From Clostridia bacterium (lineage in GTDB: Bacteria > Bacillota > Clostridia > Oscillospirales > CAG-382), in the NCBI GenBank assembly GCA_017625615.1, contig JAGAKP010000022.1:1-51201 (forward strand): DNA of 51,201 nucleotides. Reading direction: 5' to 3'. Shown here piece by piece: positions 39,266-47,746 of the stretch (the first letter of the stretch is position 1; every line of letters begins with the position of its first letter). The position numbers and the translations under genes were made by a program. The notes under the pieces are model-generated. The model saw nothing but the letters and a program-made list of their open reading frames with translations. It made no database searches and was not told where the DNA came from.

Positions 39266-39440
39266 GAAACGATGAACGGGAAACAATTAACGCGGAACGA
39301 TGAACGCGGAATGATGAACGAAAGGTAAATTTTTGCAAAGTGTTGCAAAAATTAATTAAATTAGAAATTCGGAAGATTTTTGTCCCGTGGGACAAAAATC
39401 AACCATAGTTTCTCGTTTCTCGTTTCTCGTTCATCATTAA
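39266..39440. repeat. Heptamer-hairpin island 17 (two hairpins)
   Basis: ACGATGA/ACGCGGA heptamers, GGTA, hairpin AATTTTTGCAA-AGTG-TTGCAAAAATT (39328-39353), AT-rich link, TTCGGAA, hairpin GATTTTTGTCC-CGTG-GGACAAAAATC (39375-39400), AACCATA, TTTCTCG heptamers, ending ten bases before AGGAG of malQ. Confidence 0.88.
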
Positions 39441-39455
39441 CCATCAGGAGATTCT

Positions 39456-40934
39456 ATGATCAACAGAGAAAGCGGAGTTCTACTCAACATTTCTTCCCTT
39501 CCCGGCAAGTACGGTATCGGCAAATTCGGTGATGAAGCCGTATATTTTGCCCATTTTTTAAAGAGCATGGGGTTTTCCCGCTGGCAGGTGCTGCCCTTCA
39601 ATCCCATCGGCCCCGGTGAATGTCCCTACGCATCCCCCAGCGCCTTTGCGGGAAATATACTGTATATTTCTCCCGATATGCTGGTGGAGGACGGATATAT
39701 TACCCCTGCCGACGCGAAAGAGTGCATATACTACGGCTCTCCCCACGCGGCAGACTACGAGTTTGCCGAAAAAACCACTATGGCGCTGCTTGAAAAGGCG
39801 TACGCAGGTCTGACGGAAAGCAGTAAACGCTCCTTTTATCCCCTTCTCAACGAGCAGGTGCAGGCGTACTGCCGTTTTATGGCGTTAAAGGATAAGCACG
39901 AGGGCAAGTCCTTCCCCGAGTGGGGCGATGACGCACTGCCCGAAACCGCCTCCCCCGACGAGGACAGAGTTAACTTTTACGCCTTTACCCAGTGCACCTT
40001 CTTTGACCAGTGGGCGAGAACCAAAAAGCAGATAAACAAGGCGGGAATAAAGATAATAGGCGATATTCCCATATACGTTTATTCCGATTCCGCCGACGTT
40101 TGGGCAAACAACAAGGTATTTAAAATAAACGAGGATTTTTCACTTTCCAACGTGGCAGGTGCACCGCCCGATTATTTCAGCGAGGACGGTCAGCTTTGGG
40201 GAAATCCTTTGTATGATTGGGACTATCTTGCCTCCACGGGCTACGATTGGTGGTGCAAGCGCATTAAGGCAAGTATGGAATTGTACGATACCGTCCATAT
40301 CGACCACTTCCGCGGGCTTGCGTCATACTGGTCGGTGGACGGCAAGGAAGAGACCGCGCGCAACGGCAAATGGGAAAAGGGACCGGGAAAGGCACTTTTT
40401 GACAGCATTGAAAAAGCAGTCCCCAACGCCGACATTATTGCAGAGGATCTTGGCGAGTTCGGCGAGGACGTTATTCAGCTTCTTGAGGACACGGGCTACG
40501 CGGGTATGCGTATAATTCAGTTCGGCTTTACCCCTCACGATAATTCGTCCCATATTCCCCATAATTATCCCGTTAATTCGGTGGCGTACACCGGTACCCA
40601 CGATAACGATACCCTCCTCGGCTGGCTCTATTCCGCCACCCCCGAGGAAAGAGAATATGCACTTAAATACTGCTCCTTCCGTGACGGTGACTGGGGCAGA
40701 GGCGGTGTTGACGCACCTGCCGTGAGAAGCATTATCGAAACCCTCTGGCGCTCCCCTTCCTTCCTTGCCATACTTCCTATGCAGGATATGCTGGGCTTCG
40801 GTGAGGACGCGCGTATGAACAGACCGGGCGTTCCCGAGGGACAGTGGCGTTTCCGCGCAACGAGAGAGTTTATCGATTCGGTAGACAGAGAGCGGTATGC
40901 GGAGATGAACAGGGTATGTTTCAGATATAATTGA
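39456..40934 (+). CDS. malQ: 4-alpha-glucanotransferase (GH77)
   Basis: 492 residues, amylomaltase of usual length. It moves alpha-1,4-glucan segments in maltodextrin and glycogen metabolism. N-terminal SGVLLNISSLPGKYGIGKFG, FSRWQVLPFNPIGPGECPYASPSAFAGN; catalytic Asp in VHIDHFRGL, acid/base Glu in IIAEDLGE, third Asp in YTGTHDNDTLLGW. All GH77 catalytic residues are present. AGGAG precedes ATG 39456. Monocistronic between two islands. Confidence 0.96.
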   Translation: MINRESGVLLNISSLPGKYGIGKFGDEAVYFAHFLKSMGFSRWQVLPFNPIGPGECPYASPSAFAGNILYISPDMLVEDGYITPADAKECIYYGSPHAADYEFAEKTTMALLEKAYAGLTESSKRSFYPLLNEQVQAYCRFMALKDKHEGKSFPEWGDDALPETASPDEDRVNFYAFTQCTFFDQWARTKKQINKAGIKIIGDIPIYVYSDSADVWANNKVFKINEDFSLSNVAGAPPDYFSEDGQLWGNPLYDWDYLASTGYDWWCKRIKASMELYDTVHIDHFRGLASYWSVDGKEETARNGKWEKGPGKALFDSIEKAVPNADIIAEDLGEFGEDVIQLLEDTGYAGMRIIQFGFTPHDNSSHIPHNYPVNSVAYTGTHDNDTLLGWLYSATPEEREYALKYCSFRDGDWGRGGVDAPAVRSIIETLWRSPSFLAILPMQDMLGFGEDARMNRPGVPEGQWRFRATREFIDSVDRERYAEMNRVCFRYN

Positions 40935-41061
40935 AATGAGGAATGAGGAACGAGGAATGAGGAATTACGGTAGCTTTTTTCGCGTAGACGCGAAAAAAGG
41001 TTTCCATCATTCATCATTTAGCGACATTTTTTCGTCGCGTCGCATTCATCATTCCTCATTA
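40935..41061. repeat. Heptamer-hairpin island 18 with TTTAGC insert
   Basis: AATGAGG heptamers from the malQ stop, ATTACGGTAG, class I hairpin CTTTTTTCGCG-TAGA-CGCGAAAAAAG (40974-40999), GTTTCCATCA, heptamers interrupted by TTTAGCGAC-ATTTTTTC-GTCGCGTCGCATT (41018-41047), then TTCCTCA. It ends before the GGAG of trmK. Confidence 0.85.
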
Positions 41062-41082
41062 ATTTTACGGAGTTAAAATTTT

Positions 41083-41709
41083 ATGCTTTCACCACGATTA
41101 CAAGCCGTTGCAAATCTTATCGACCATACCGATTCCGTCATCGATATCGGCACGGACCACGGATATCTTCCTATATATCTGCTGCTTGCGGGAAAAGCTA
41201 AAGACGCCGCGGCGGCGGATATAAAAAAAGGTCCTCTCGACAACGCAAGGGAAAATATATCCCTTTACGGGGTGGAGATAAAGACCTGCCTTTCCGACGG
41301 GTTTAAGCAAGTGTCCGAAAAATACCACACCGCCTGCATTTGCGGTATGGGGGGAGAGACCATTGCCTCCGTTATAGCCGACGGAAAGGATATTACACCC
41401 GATACCCTTATACTCCAGCCCATGACGGGCGCGGAAAAATTAAGAAAATATCTGTTTGAAAACGGATACGGTATAGAAACCGAGGTTTTCGTAACCGAGG
41501 GAACGAAGGTGTACTGTATTATAAAAGCGTGTAAAACGGGGAAAAATACCCCATATACGTACGCTGACCTGTATTTGGGAAAAATACGCCCCGAAACCGA
41601 GGAATATAAAAAATGGAAACAAAAGATCCGCCTGCAGGCAGAAAAGCGTATGCTGGGCGGAAGGAATGACGGAGATATAGAACTGATTAAAATATGTAAT
41701 GAGAAATGA
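41083..41709 (+). CDS. trmK: tRNA (adenine(22)-N(1))-methyltransferase
   Basis: 208 residues. SAM-dependent Rossmann fold: RLQAVANLIDHTDSVIDIGTDHGYLPIYLL (motif I with the family's DIGTDHGYLP), AADIKKGPLDNARENI, then ICGMGGETIASVI and LILQPMTGAEKLRKYLF, all typical TrmK/YqfN motifs. It methylates A22 in some tRNAs. GGAG precedes ATG 41083. The last codons NEK and stop are from heptamers. Confidence 0.94.
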   Translation: MLSPRLQAVANLIDHTDSVIDIGTDHGYLPIYLLLAGKAKDAAAADIKKGPLDNARENISLYGVEIKTCLSDGFKQVSEKYHTACICGMGGETIASVIADGKDITPDTLILQPMTGAEKLRKYLFENGYGIETEVFVTEGTKVYCIIKACKTGKNTPYTYADLYLGKIRPETEEYKKWKQKIRLQAEKRMLGGRNDGDIELIKICNEK

Positions 41710-41820
41710 GGAATGCGACGCGGCGCGAACGCACCGCTAAATGAGGAATTTCGGAAGATTTTTGTTCCGTGATACAAAAATCAACCATAATTTCTCATTC
41801 ATCATTCATCATTTCTCATT
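41700..41820. repeat. Heptamer-hairpin island 19 with TTTAGC insert
   Basis: AATGAGA heptamers in the trmK end, inverted insert AATGCGACGC-GGCGCGAACGCACC-GCTAAA (41713-41741), heptamer, TTTCGGAA, class I hairpin GATTTTTGT...ACAAAAATC (41757-41782, the only one with an unpaired inner stem), AACCATAA, TTCATCA heptamers. Confidence 0.85.
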
Positions 41821-41824
41821 AAAA

Positions 41825-41998
41825 TCAGACTTCTAACTTTTCTTCTAATTCCTTAAAAGCTCTCTTTATCTTTTCTGCCGGTGTTTTCTTTCTGTGACAG
41901 CACATAACGAGGCATACCACCGATACGCCCGCAAGAAGTCCCATAATATGTGCCAGAAGGATACGCTTGGTTTCCCGTTTTCCAAAGCTTGTAAACAT
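41825..41998 (-). CDS. Small membrane protein, 57 residues
   Basis: Starts MFTSFGKRETKRILLAHIMG and continues into a helix LLAGVSVVCLVMCC, then a basic stretch HRKKTPAEKIKRAF and an amphipathic KELEEKLEV end. The start at 41998 has GGAGG 12 bases upstream. It lies alone on the minus strand between trmK and yceD. The composition (basic, helix, charged coil) and the ribosome site argue for a real gene. No family was recognised with confidence. Confidence 0.65.
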   Translation of the reverse strand: MFTSFGKRETKRILLAHIMGLLAGVSVVCLVMCCHRKKTPAEKIKRAFKELEEKLEV

Positions 41999-42102
41999 AA
42001 TATATGATCGCCTCCGAATGTATTTTGCGCCGAAAGGCGTGGGAATATGTAAAGAAGAATATAAAAATATGGGATTTTTCTTTATTTTTTAATAAAAAAC
42101 TG

Positions 42103-42131
42103 TTGACAAATCTTTAAACCGTATATATAAT
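42103..42131 (+). promoter_or_regulatory. yceD-rpmF promoter
   Basis: Perfect TTGACA (42103-42108), 17-base spacer, perfect TATAAT (42126-42131). Transcription should start near 42138, which rules out the ATG at 42130 as the yceD start. Confidence 0.85.
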
Positions 42132-42147
42132 GAAAGGTACTGTGCAA

Positions 42148-42657
42148 ATGAAAATTAATATACTACCCCTCCTGCGCGGAGAAAAAGACGTTATCCCTTT
42201 TTCCTATACCGACACTTTGAACGGCTACGCCGAGGATATTCAAAGCGGTGCCATGGCGGTAAGCGGCAAGGTTAAAAACTTTTCCGGTTATATGCTCCTT
42301 GAGGGCGAGGTGGACATGCATTTTACCGCTGTTTGCGGCAGATGCTCCAAAAGCACGGAACATACACTTAAAGCAGCTTTTTCCCGTCCGGTAGCCCAAA
42401 GGCTTAACGAAGAAGACGACGATTATATCATAGCCGAAGAAAACGGCGACGTTGATATAGCCGAAGCAGTAAGTGAAGCGGTATATATGGAAATGCCGGT
42501 GCGCTTTTTGTGTAAAGAGGACTGCAAGGGACTTTGTCCCATGTGCGGAACCGACCTTAACGACTCATCTTGCTCCTGCGTCGAAAAGAAGGAGGATCCT
42601 CGTCTTAATAAATTACGGGAATTACTCAAGGATCTTGAGGAAAACGAACAAGAATAA
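42148..42657 (+). CDS. yceD: YceD/DUF177 family protein
   Basis: 169 residues. DUF177 proteins are linked to 23S rRNA/ribosome supply and sit upstream of rpmF, as here. The N-terminal beta part (KINILPLLRGEKDVIPF, GYMLLEGEVDMHFTAVCGRCSKST) is followed by VDIAEAVSEAVYMEMPVRFLCKEDCKGLCPMCGTDLNDSSCSC, a Cys-rich C-terminus typical of Firmicutes members. The start at 42148 is chosen because GAAAGG lies upstream and the ATG at 42130 overlaps the promoter -10. rpmF follows after 38 bases. Confidence 0.93.
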   Translation: MKINILPLLRGEKDVIPFSYTDTLNGYAEDIQSGAMAVSGKVKNFSGYMLLEGEVDMHFTAVCGRCSKSTEHTLKAAFSRPVAQRLNEEDDDYIIAEENGDVDIAEAVSEAVYMEMPVRFLCKEDCKGLCPMCGTDLNDSSCSCVEKKEDPRLNKLRELLKDLEENEQE

Positions 42658-42695
42658 AAATAATTTTTACATAACTGATAAGGAGGCGTCCTAAA

Positions 42696-42878
42696 ATGGC
42701 AGTACCTAAGAGAAAAACATCCAAAGCTCGCAGAGATAAGAGACGTTCATCTACCTGGAAGCTCACTCTCCCCGGTATGACAAAGTGCCCCAAGTGCGGT
42801 GAATACGTACTCAGCCACAGAGTCTGCAAGAAGTGCGGAGTTTATCACAACAAGGAAGTCTTGGCTGTAGAAGAATAA
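42696..42878 (+). CDS. rpmF: Ribosomal protein L32
   Basis: 60 residues. [20 protein letters not shown] start and the zinc-binding [18 protein letters not shown] (C+ form). Conserved partner of yceD. AAGGAGG precedes the ATG. A terminator follows. Confidence 0.98.
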   Translation: MAVPKRKTSKARRDKRRSSTWKLTLPGMTKCPKCGEYVLSHRVCKKCGVYHNKEVLAVEE

Positions 42879-42887
42879 TGATGTAAC

Positions 42888-42921
42888 GAGAAAGGCAGTT
42901 AAGATACAACTGCCTTTTCTT
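42888..42921 (+). terminator. rpmF terminator
   Basis: AAAGGCAGTT / AACTGCCTTT stem-loop followed by TCTT. Confidence 0.85.
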
Positions 42922-42935
42922 ATTGAAAGCGTTCA

Positions 42936-43072
42936 TTTTTTAATGAGGAATGAGGAATGAGGAACGAGAAATTACGGTAGCTTTTTTCGCGCAAAAACGC
43001 GAAAAAAGGTTTCCATCATTCATCATTTAGCACTCGCTTTGCGAGTGCGTCGCATTCCTCGTTCATCATTTT
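42936..43072. repeat. Heptamer-hairpin island 20 with TTTAGC insert
   Basis: AATGAGG heptamers start on TTTTTTA. ATTACGGTAG, class I hairpin CTTTTTTCGCG-CAAAAA-CGCGAAAAAAG (42981-43008), GTTTCCATCA, TTTAGC-ACTCGC-TTT-GCGAGT-GCGTCGCATT insert (43027-43056), TTCCTCG heptamer. It ends at the CAGGAG of the next gene. Confidence 0.85.
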
Positions 43073-43086
43073 TTCAGGAGTATAAT

Positions 43087-44385
43087 ATGGTTTTTGTTAC
43101 TGGGATCATAAACGGTTCTCCCGCCGACAAGGCAGGCATTCGCTCGGGAGATGCTATTCTGACAGTAAACGGCAACGAAATTAACGACGTGCTGGATTAC
43201 CAATTTTATACCACCGAAATATCCCTCTCGCTTGAGGTTAAGCGAGGGGACGATATCCTGCGCATTTTTTTGGGAAAAGGAGAGTACGAGGACCCCGGAA
43301 TGGAGTTTTGCACCTATCTTATGGACGATAAGCGCAGATGCCGCAACGGCTGTATGTTCTGTTTTATTGACCAGAACCCCAAGGGCATGCGGGAAACCAT
43401 ATATTTTAAGGACGACGACGAGCGGCTTTCCTTCCTTCAGGGCAATTACGTAACGTTGACCAACCTTACGGACAAGGAAATTGACCGTATTATAAAAATG
43501 CGCCTATCCCCCGTGAATATTTCCGTACACACCACCAACCCCGAGCTGAGGGTGAAGATGATGAAAAACCGCTTTGCGGGCGAGGTGCTTTCCTTTATTC
43601 CCCGTCTTAACGAGGGGGGCATACAGATAAACGCACAGCTCGTCCTCTGCCGCGGTATCAACGACGGAAAAGAGCTTGAAAGAAGCCTTGAGGACCTGAT
43701 AGCATTTGAAAATCTTGAGTCCTGCGCCTGCGTGCCTGCGGGACTTACCGACCACCGCGAGGGACTGTATCCCTTACAGCCCTACGACAGGGAAACTGCG
43801 CGGGAAATTATTGATATTATAAACAAATACGGCGATAAGACCGTGGAAAAATACGGATACCGCAAGGTCTTTGCATCCGACGAGTTTTATCTCCTTGCGG
43901 AGTACGAATTACCCGAGGAGCCCTTCTACGAGGGATACCCCCAGATAGAAAACGGAGTGGGAATGCTCCGCTCTCTTACCGAGGAGTTTCTGGACGAATT
44001 GAATTATACAGAGGAATGCTCCGACCAAAAAAAGGTTATAGCCACGGGAAAAGCGGCGTACCCTACCATAAAGATGCTTGTTGCCAAGGCAAAGGAAAAA
44101 TTCCCCCACCTCGACTGCGAGGTTTACCAAATAGAAAACAACTTTTTCGGTAAAAACATAACCGTAAGCGGACTTATTACCGGAAAGGATCTTATAGACC
44201 AATTAAAAGGAAAAATACCCGAGGGATGCTTCCTTTTACTGCCGAGCAATATGTTCAAGGCAGACGAGGAGGTTTTCCTTGACGACGTAAAGCTGAGGCA
44301 GGTAAAAAAGACACTCGGCTGTATACCTATAATATCGGGAAAGGACGGATATGAACTATGTCAAAAGGTGTTGTTGCCGTTGTAG
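43087..44385 (+). CDS. DUF512 radical-SAM/PDZ protein
   Basis: 432 residues. An N-terminal PDZ-like domain (GSPADKAGIRSGDAILTVNGNEIND) is followed by a radical-SAM-type cluster CRNGCMFCFIDQNPKGMR, QGNYVTLTNLTDKEIDRI, SVHTTNPELRVKMMKN and the C-terminal DUF512 (EIENGVGMLRSLTEEFL-like). Conserved next to der in Clostridia; the reaction is unknown. The start at 43087 follows CAGGAG; a longer frame starts inside the repeat island. It overlaps der by 28 bases, so they are coupled. Confidence 0.92.
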   Translation: MVFVTGIINGSPADKAGIRSGDAILTVNGNEINDVLDYQFYTTEISLSLEVKRGDDILRIFLGKGEYEDPGMEFCTYLMDDKRRCRNGCMFCFIDQNPKGMRETIYFKDDDERLSFLQGNYVTLTNLTDKEIDRIIKMRLSPVNISVHTTNPELRVKMMKNRFAGEVLSFIPRLNEGGIQINAQLVLCRGINDGKELERSLEDLIAFENLESCACVPAGLTDHREGLYPLQPYDRETAREIIDIINKYGDKTVEKYGYRKVFASDEFYLLAEYELPEEPFYEGYPQIENGVGMLRSLTEEFLDELNYTEECSDQKKVIATGKAAYPTIKMLVAKAKEKFPHLDCEVYQIENNFFGKNITVSGLITGKDLIDQLKGKIPEGCFLLLPSNMFKADEEVFLDDVKLRQVKKTLGCIPIISGKDGYELCQKVLLPL

Positions 44386-45689
44386 GCAGACCCAACGTGG
44401 GAAAATCCACGTTTTTTAACAAAATAACCGGAAAGCGCATATCTATTGTTGACGATACCCCCGGCGTTACCCGCGACAGAATATACCACGAAATTACCTG
44501 GAACGGCGTTACTATGACGCTGATCGACACCGGCGGTATTGAACCGAGAACTGACAGCAGTCTTTTGAAGATGATGCGTGAGCAGGCGCAGATAGCCATT
44601 TCCCACGCAGACGTTATTATATTTATGTGCGAGCTTATGACGGGTGTTACCGCCAACGACCGCGATATTGCCACCATGCTTAAAAAGAGCGGCAAGCCCG
44701 TGGTGCTTTGCGTTAACAAGGTGGACACCGTAGGCGCCCTCCCTCCCGAGTTTTACGAGTTTTACGAATTGGGCTTTGAGGACGATCCCATTCCCCTTTC
44801 CTCCCTTCACGGAACGGGAAGCGGTGATATTCTTGACAAGGTAGTGGAATATCTGCCCGAGGACAAAAACGGCGATCCAGCCGACGAGGGTATAAAGGTT
44901 GCGGTCATAGGCAAGCCCAACGCGGGCAAAAGCTCCATCGTTAACCGTATTGCGGGCGAGGAAAGAGTTATAGTATCCGATATGCCCGGCACCACCCGCG
45001 ACGCTATCGACACCTATATCGAAAACAAGTACGGAAAATATACCTTCATAGATACCGCAGGTATACGCAGAAACGCGAAGATCGAAGACGATATCGAAAA
45101 ATATTCGGTGCTCCGCGCAAAGATGGCGGTTGAAAAGGCAGACGTTTGCCTGCTTATGGTTGACGCCAACGAGGGCGTTACCGCTCAGGACGAGCGTATC
45201 GCAGGTATCGCCCACGAAAGCGGAAAAGCGGTAATTATAGTTATAAATAAATGGGACAGTATCGAAAAGGACAACGATTCGGTAAACGCGTTCCGCCGCA
45301 AGGTATACGAGGCGTTATCCTATATGACCTACGCGCCCCTTCTCTTCGTATCCGCAAAGACGGGACAGAGGGTGGAAAAGCTGTTCCCCCTCATAAACGA
45401 GGTATACGCAAACGCAGGCAGACGCGTTACCACGGGTGTGCTTAACGACCTGCTCAACGACGCCACCACCCGCGTACAGCCCCCCTCCGACAGAGGCAGA
45501 AGATTGAAGATATACTATATGACCCAGACGGGTGTAAACCCGCCAAACTTCGTGGTATTCGTAAACTCAGCACAGCTTTTCCATTTTTCATACAGAAGAT
45601 ATCTTGAAAATTGCCTGAGAGAATCCTTTGATTTTTCGGGCACGCCCATACGTATGACGGTAAAACAGAAGGGAGAAAGCAATAAATGA
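44358..45689 (+). CDS. der: Ribosome biogenesis GTPase Der
   Basis: 443 residues. Two tandem G domains: GRPNVGKSTFFNKI with DTGGIEP and NKVD in the first, GKPNAGKSSIVNRI with DTAGIRR and NKWD in the second, then a KH-like end (QTGVNPPNFVVFVN). It is essential for 50S assembly. The start lies inside the DUF512 gene; its stop overlaps plsY (ATGA). Confidence 0.97.
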   Translation: MSKGVVAVVGRPNVGKSTFFNKITGKRISIVDDTPGVTRDRIYHEITWNGVTMTLIDTGGIEPRTDSSLLKMMREQAQIAISHADVIIFMCELMTGVTANDRDIATMLKKSGKPVVLCVNKVDTVGALPPEFYEFYELGFEDDPIPLSSLHGTGSGDILDKVVEYLPEDKNGDPADEGIKVAVIGKPNAGKSSIVNRIAGEERVIVSDMPGTTRDAIDTYIENKYGKYTFIDTAGIRRNAKIEDDIEKYSVLRAKMAVEKADVCLLMVDANEGVTAQDERIAGIAHESGKAVIIVINKWDSIEKDNDSVNAFRRKVYEALSYMTYAPLLFVSAKTGQRVEKLFPLINEVYANAGRRVTTGVLNDLLNDATTRVQPPSDRGRRLKIYYMTQTGVNPPNFVVFVNSAQLFHFSYRRYLENCLRESFDFSGTPIRMTVKQKGESNK

Positions 45690-46360
45690 TATATCTCGTT
45701 GACCTTTTGTTCGTAGGTAACTATATTTCCGTGCCCTTTGAGGGACAGATGATATACTTTTTGCTTTGTATGGTATGCGGTTATCTGCTGGGCAGTATCA
45801 ACACCGCCATTATAGTGAGCAAGAAAAAGTACGGCAAGGATATAAGAAACTTCGGCTCCGGCAACGCGGGACTTACCAATATGAAGCGCGTTTACGGCTG
45901 GGGCGCGGCAGGCTATACGCTCCTCGGTGACGTGGGCAAGCAGATCGCCGCGGTGGCGATAGGTATGTTCCTCGGTCACGTGCCGGGCGCATATATTGCG
46001 GGTCTGTTCTGCATTATAGGACATATCCTCCCCTGCTGGTACGGCTTCAAGGGCGGAAAAGGCGTCCTTACAGCCGCTACGCTTATTCTCCTGCTTGACC
46101 CTATGGTGTTTGCCATACTTTTAATAATCTGGCTTGCGGTAATGCTTCTTACCAGATACGTTTCCCTTGCTTCCATCGTAGCCGCATTTGCATATCCCGC
46201 CGCTATCTACGCGCGTTATCAGGGAAAAGACCCCTTCTCGCTGATATTTGCAATAGTTATCGGCCTGTTCGTGATATTTATGCACAGAAGCAATATTAAG
46301 AGATTGTTCAATAACCAAGAGAGCAAGTTTACGTTTAAAAATAAGAACAACAAAAAATAA
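45686..46360 (+). CDS. plsY: Acyl-phosphate:glycerol-3-phosphate acyltransferase
   Basis: 224 residues. Polytopic enzyme making lysophosphatidate from acyl-phosphate. Motifs GYLLGSINTAIIVSK, FGSGNAGLTNMKRVYG (GSGNxGxTN), LLGDVGKQ and WYGFKGGKGV all present. It has about 20 extra N-terminal residues and a longer basic tail than usual. der-plsY is a conserved pair. The tail ends in NKNNKK just before an island. Confidence 0.94.
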   Translation: MIYLVDLLFVGNYISVPFEGQMIYFLLCMVCGYLLGSINTAIIVSKKKYGKDIRNFGSGNAGLTNMKRVYGWGAAGYTLLGDVGKQIAAVAIGMFLGHVPGAYIAGLFCIIGHILPCWYGFKGGKGVLTAATLILLLDPMVFAILLIIWLAVMLLTRYVSLASIVAAFAYPAAIYARYQGKDPFSLIFAIVIGLFVIFMHRSNIKRLFNNQESKFTFKNKNNKK

Positions 46361-46490
46361 ATGAGAAATGAGGAATGCGACGCGGCGCGAACGCACCGCT
46401 AAATGAGGAATTTCGGAAGATTTTTGTTCGCAGAACAAAAATCAACCATCATTTCTCATTCATCATTCCTCATTCATCATTCACATACAG
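46360..46490. repeat. Heptamer-hairpin island 21 with TTTAGC insert
   Basis: AATGAGA heptamers at the plsY stop, insert AATGCGACGC-GGCGCGAACGCACC-GCTAAA (46373-46402, same as island 19), TTTCGGAA, class I hairpin GATTTTTGTTC-GCA-GAACAAAAATC (46419-46443), AACCATCA, TTTCTCA/TTCATCA heptamers. Confidence 0.85.
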
Positions 46491-46498
46491 GTGCAGTT

Positions 46499-47746
46499 AT
46501 GCCTTTAGCCGACAAAATCCGTCCCTCTTCCCTCGCCGAAATGGCAGGGCAGGAGCATTTACTTAAAGAAAGCGCGCCCTTGCGCAGAATACTTGAAAGC
46601 GGGCATCTGCCGTCCATGATATTTTACGGCCCGCCCGGCACGGGAAAGACCACCCTTGCCAACATCGCCGCGCGGCTTACCGACAAGCAGATATTCCGCG
46701 TTAACGCCACAACAGCCTCCCTTTCCGACGTGAAGGAGATACTGTCCGAAACCGACAGCCTCTTTTCCGCAGGGGGGATACTGCTGTATATAGACGAAAT
46801 ACAGTACTTTAACAAAAAGCAGCAGCAGGCGTTGCTTGAATACGTGGAGGACGGCAGAGTAACGCTTATCTGCTCCACCACCGAAAACCCATATTTCGCC
46901 CTTTACGGCGCACTCCTCTCCCGAAGCACGGTGTTCGAGTTCAAGCCCGTCAAGCCCGAAGAATGTGTCAAGGTGTTAAGACGGGGACTTGAATTACTCA
47001 ACTCCGAAAGCGGAAGCAACAAAAACTGCGATGACAGCGTGCTTTTATCCGTTGCAGTCGGTTGCGGAGGGGACGTGAGAAAGGCACTTACCGCCCTTGA
47101 AAATCTGTATTACGCCTGTGTGGGCGACCTTGACGGCGACACGGCTGCAGCCCTTACCCAAAGAAGCGGTATGCGCTTTGACGTAAGCGGCGACCAGCAT
47201 TACGATATACTTTCGGCTTTCCAAAAGTCTATTCGCGGCAGTGACGAAAACGCCGCTGTTCATTACCTCGCACGGCTTCTTGCAGGCGGGGATCTCCTTT
47301 CGCCCTGCAGACGGCTGCTTGTAATCGCTTCCGAGGATATAGGGCTGGCGTACCCGCAGGCGGTAAGCATGGTAAAATCCTGCGTGGATTCGGCGCTTCA
47401 TCTCGGTCTTCCCGAAGGGGGGCTTCCCCTTGCGCAAGCCACCATTTTGCTTGCCACCGCGCCAAAGAGCAACTCCGCGGCGGCTGCCTATTGGGCGGCG
47501 ATGGAGGACGTGGAAACGGGAAAAGCGGTTTCCGTCCCCTCCCATTTGCAGGATACACATTATTCCGGTGCTTCTTCCCTTGGCAGAGGCGGATATAAAT
47601 ATCCCCACGCATACCCCAACAGCTACGTTGAACAGCAGTATATGCCCGACGAGCTTAAGGACAAGGTGTATTACGTCCACGGAAGCAATAAGAATGAGTC
47701 TGCAGTGAAAGAATATTGGAACAAGATAAAGAACGAGAAACGATGA
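46499..47746 (+). CDS. rarA: RarA/MgsA-like AAA+ recombination factor
   Basis: 415 residues. AAA+ clamp-loader-like ATPase acting at stalled forks. N-terminal ADKIRPSSLAEMAGQEHLL, Walker A YGPPGTGKTTLANI, Walker B ILLYIDEIQYFNKKQQQALLEYVEDG, sensor ICSTTENPYF, and the C-terminal MgsA domain with YLARLLAGGDLLSPCRRLLVIASEDIGLAYPQA and VPSHLQDTHYSGA. The start at 46499 has only a weak AGGTG; an upstream frame lies in the island. The last residues NEKR and the stop are heptamer sequence. Confidence 0.93.
   Translation: MPLADKIRPSSLAEMAGQEHLLKESAPLRRILESGHLPSMIFYGPPGTGKTTLANIAARLTDKQIFRVNATTASLSDVKEILSETDSLFSAGGILLYIDEIQYFNKKQQQALLEYVEDGRVTLICSTTENPYFALYGALLSRSTVFEFKPVKPEECVKVLRRGLELLNSESGSNKNCDDSVLLSVAVGCGGDVRKALTALENLYYACVGDLDGDTAAALTQRSGMRFDVSGDQHYDILSAFQKSIRGSDENAAVHYLARLLAGGDLLSPCRRLLVIASEDIGLAYPQAVSMVKSCVDSALHLGLPEGGLPLAQATILLATAPKSNSAAAAYWAAMEDVETGKAVSVPSHLQDTHYSGASSLGRGGYKYPHAYPNSYVEQQYMPDELKDKVYYVHGSNKNESAVKEYWNKIKNEKR

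Noticed and set aside
42130-42657. yceD start at 42130
   Set aside because: That ATG overlaps the -10 box of a consensus promoter, so it cannot be in the transcript. 42148 has a ribosome site.
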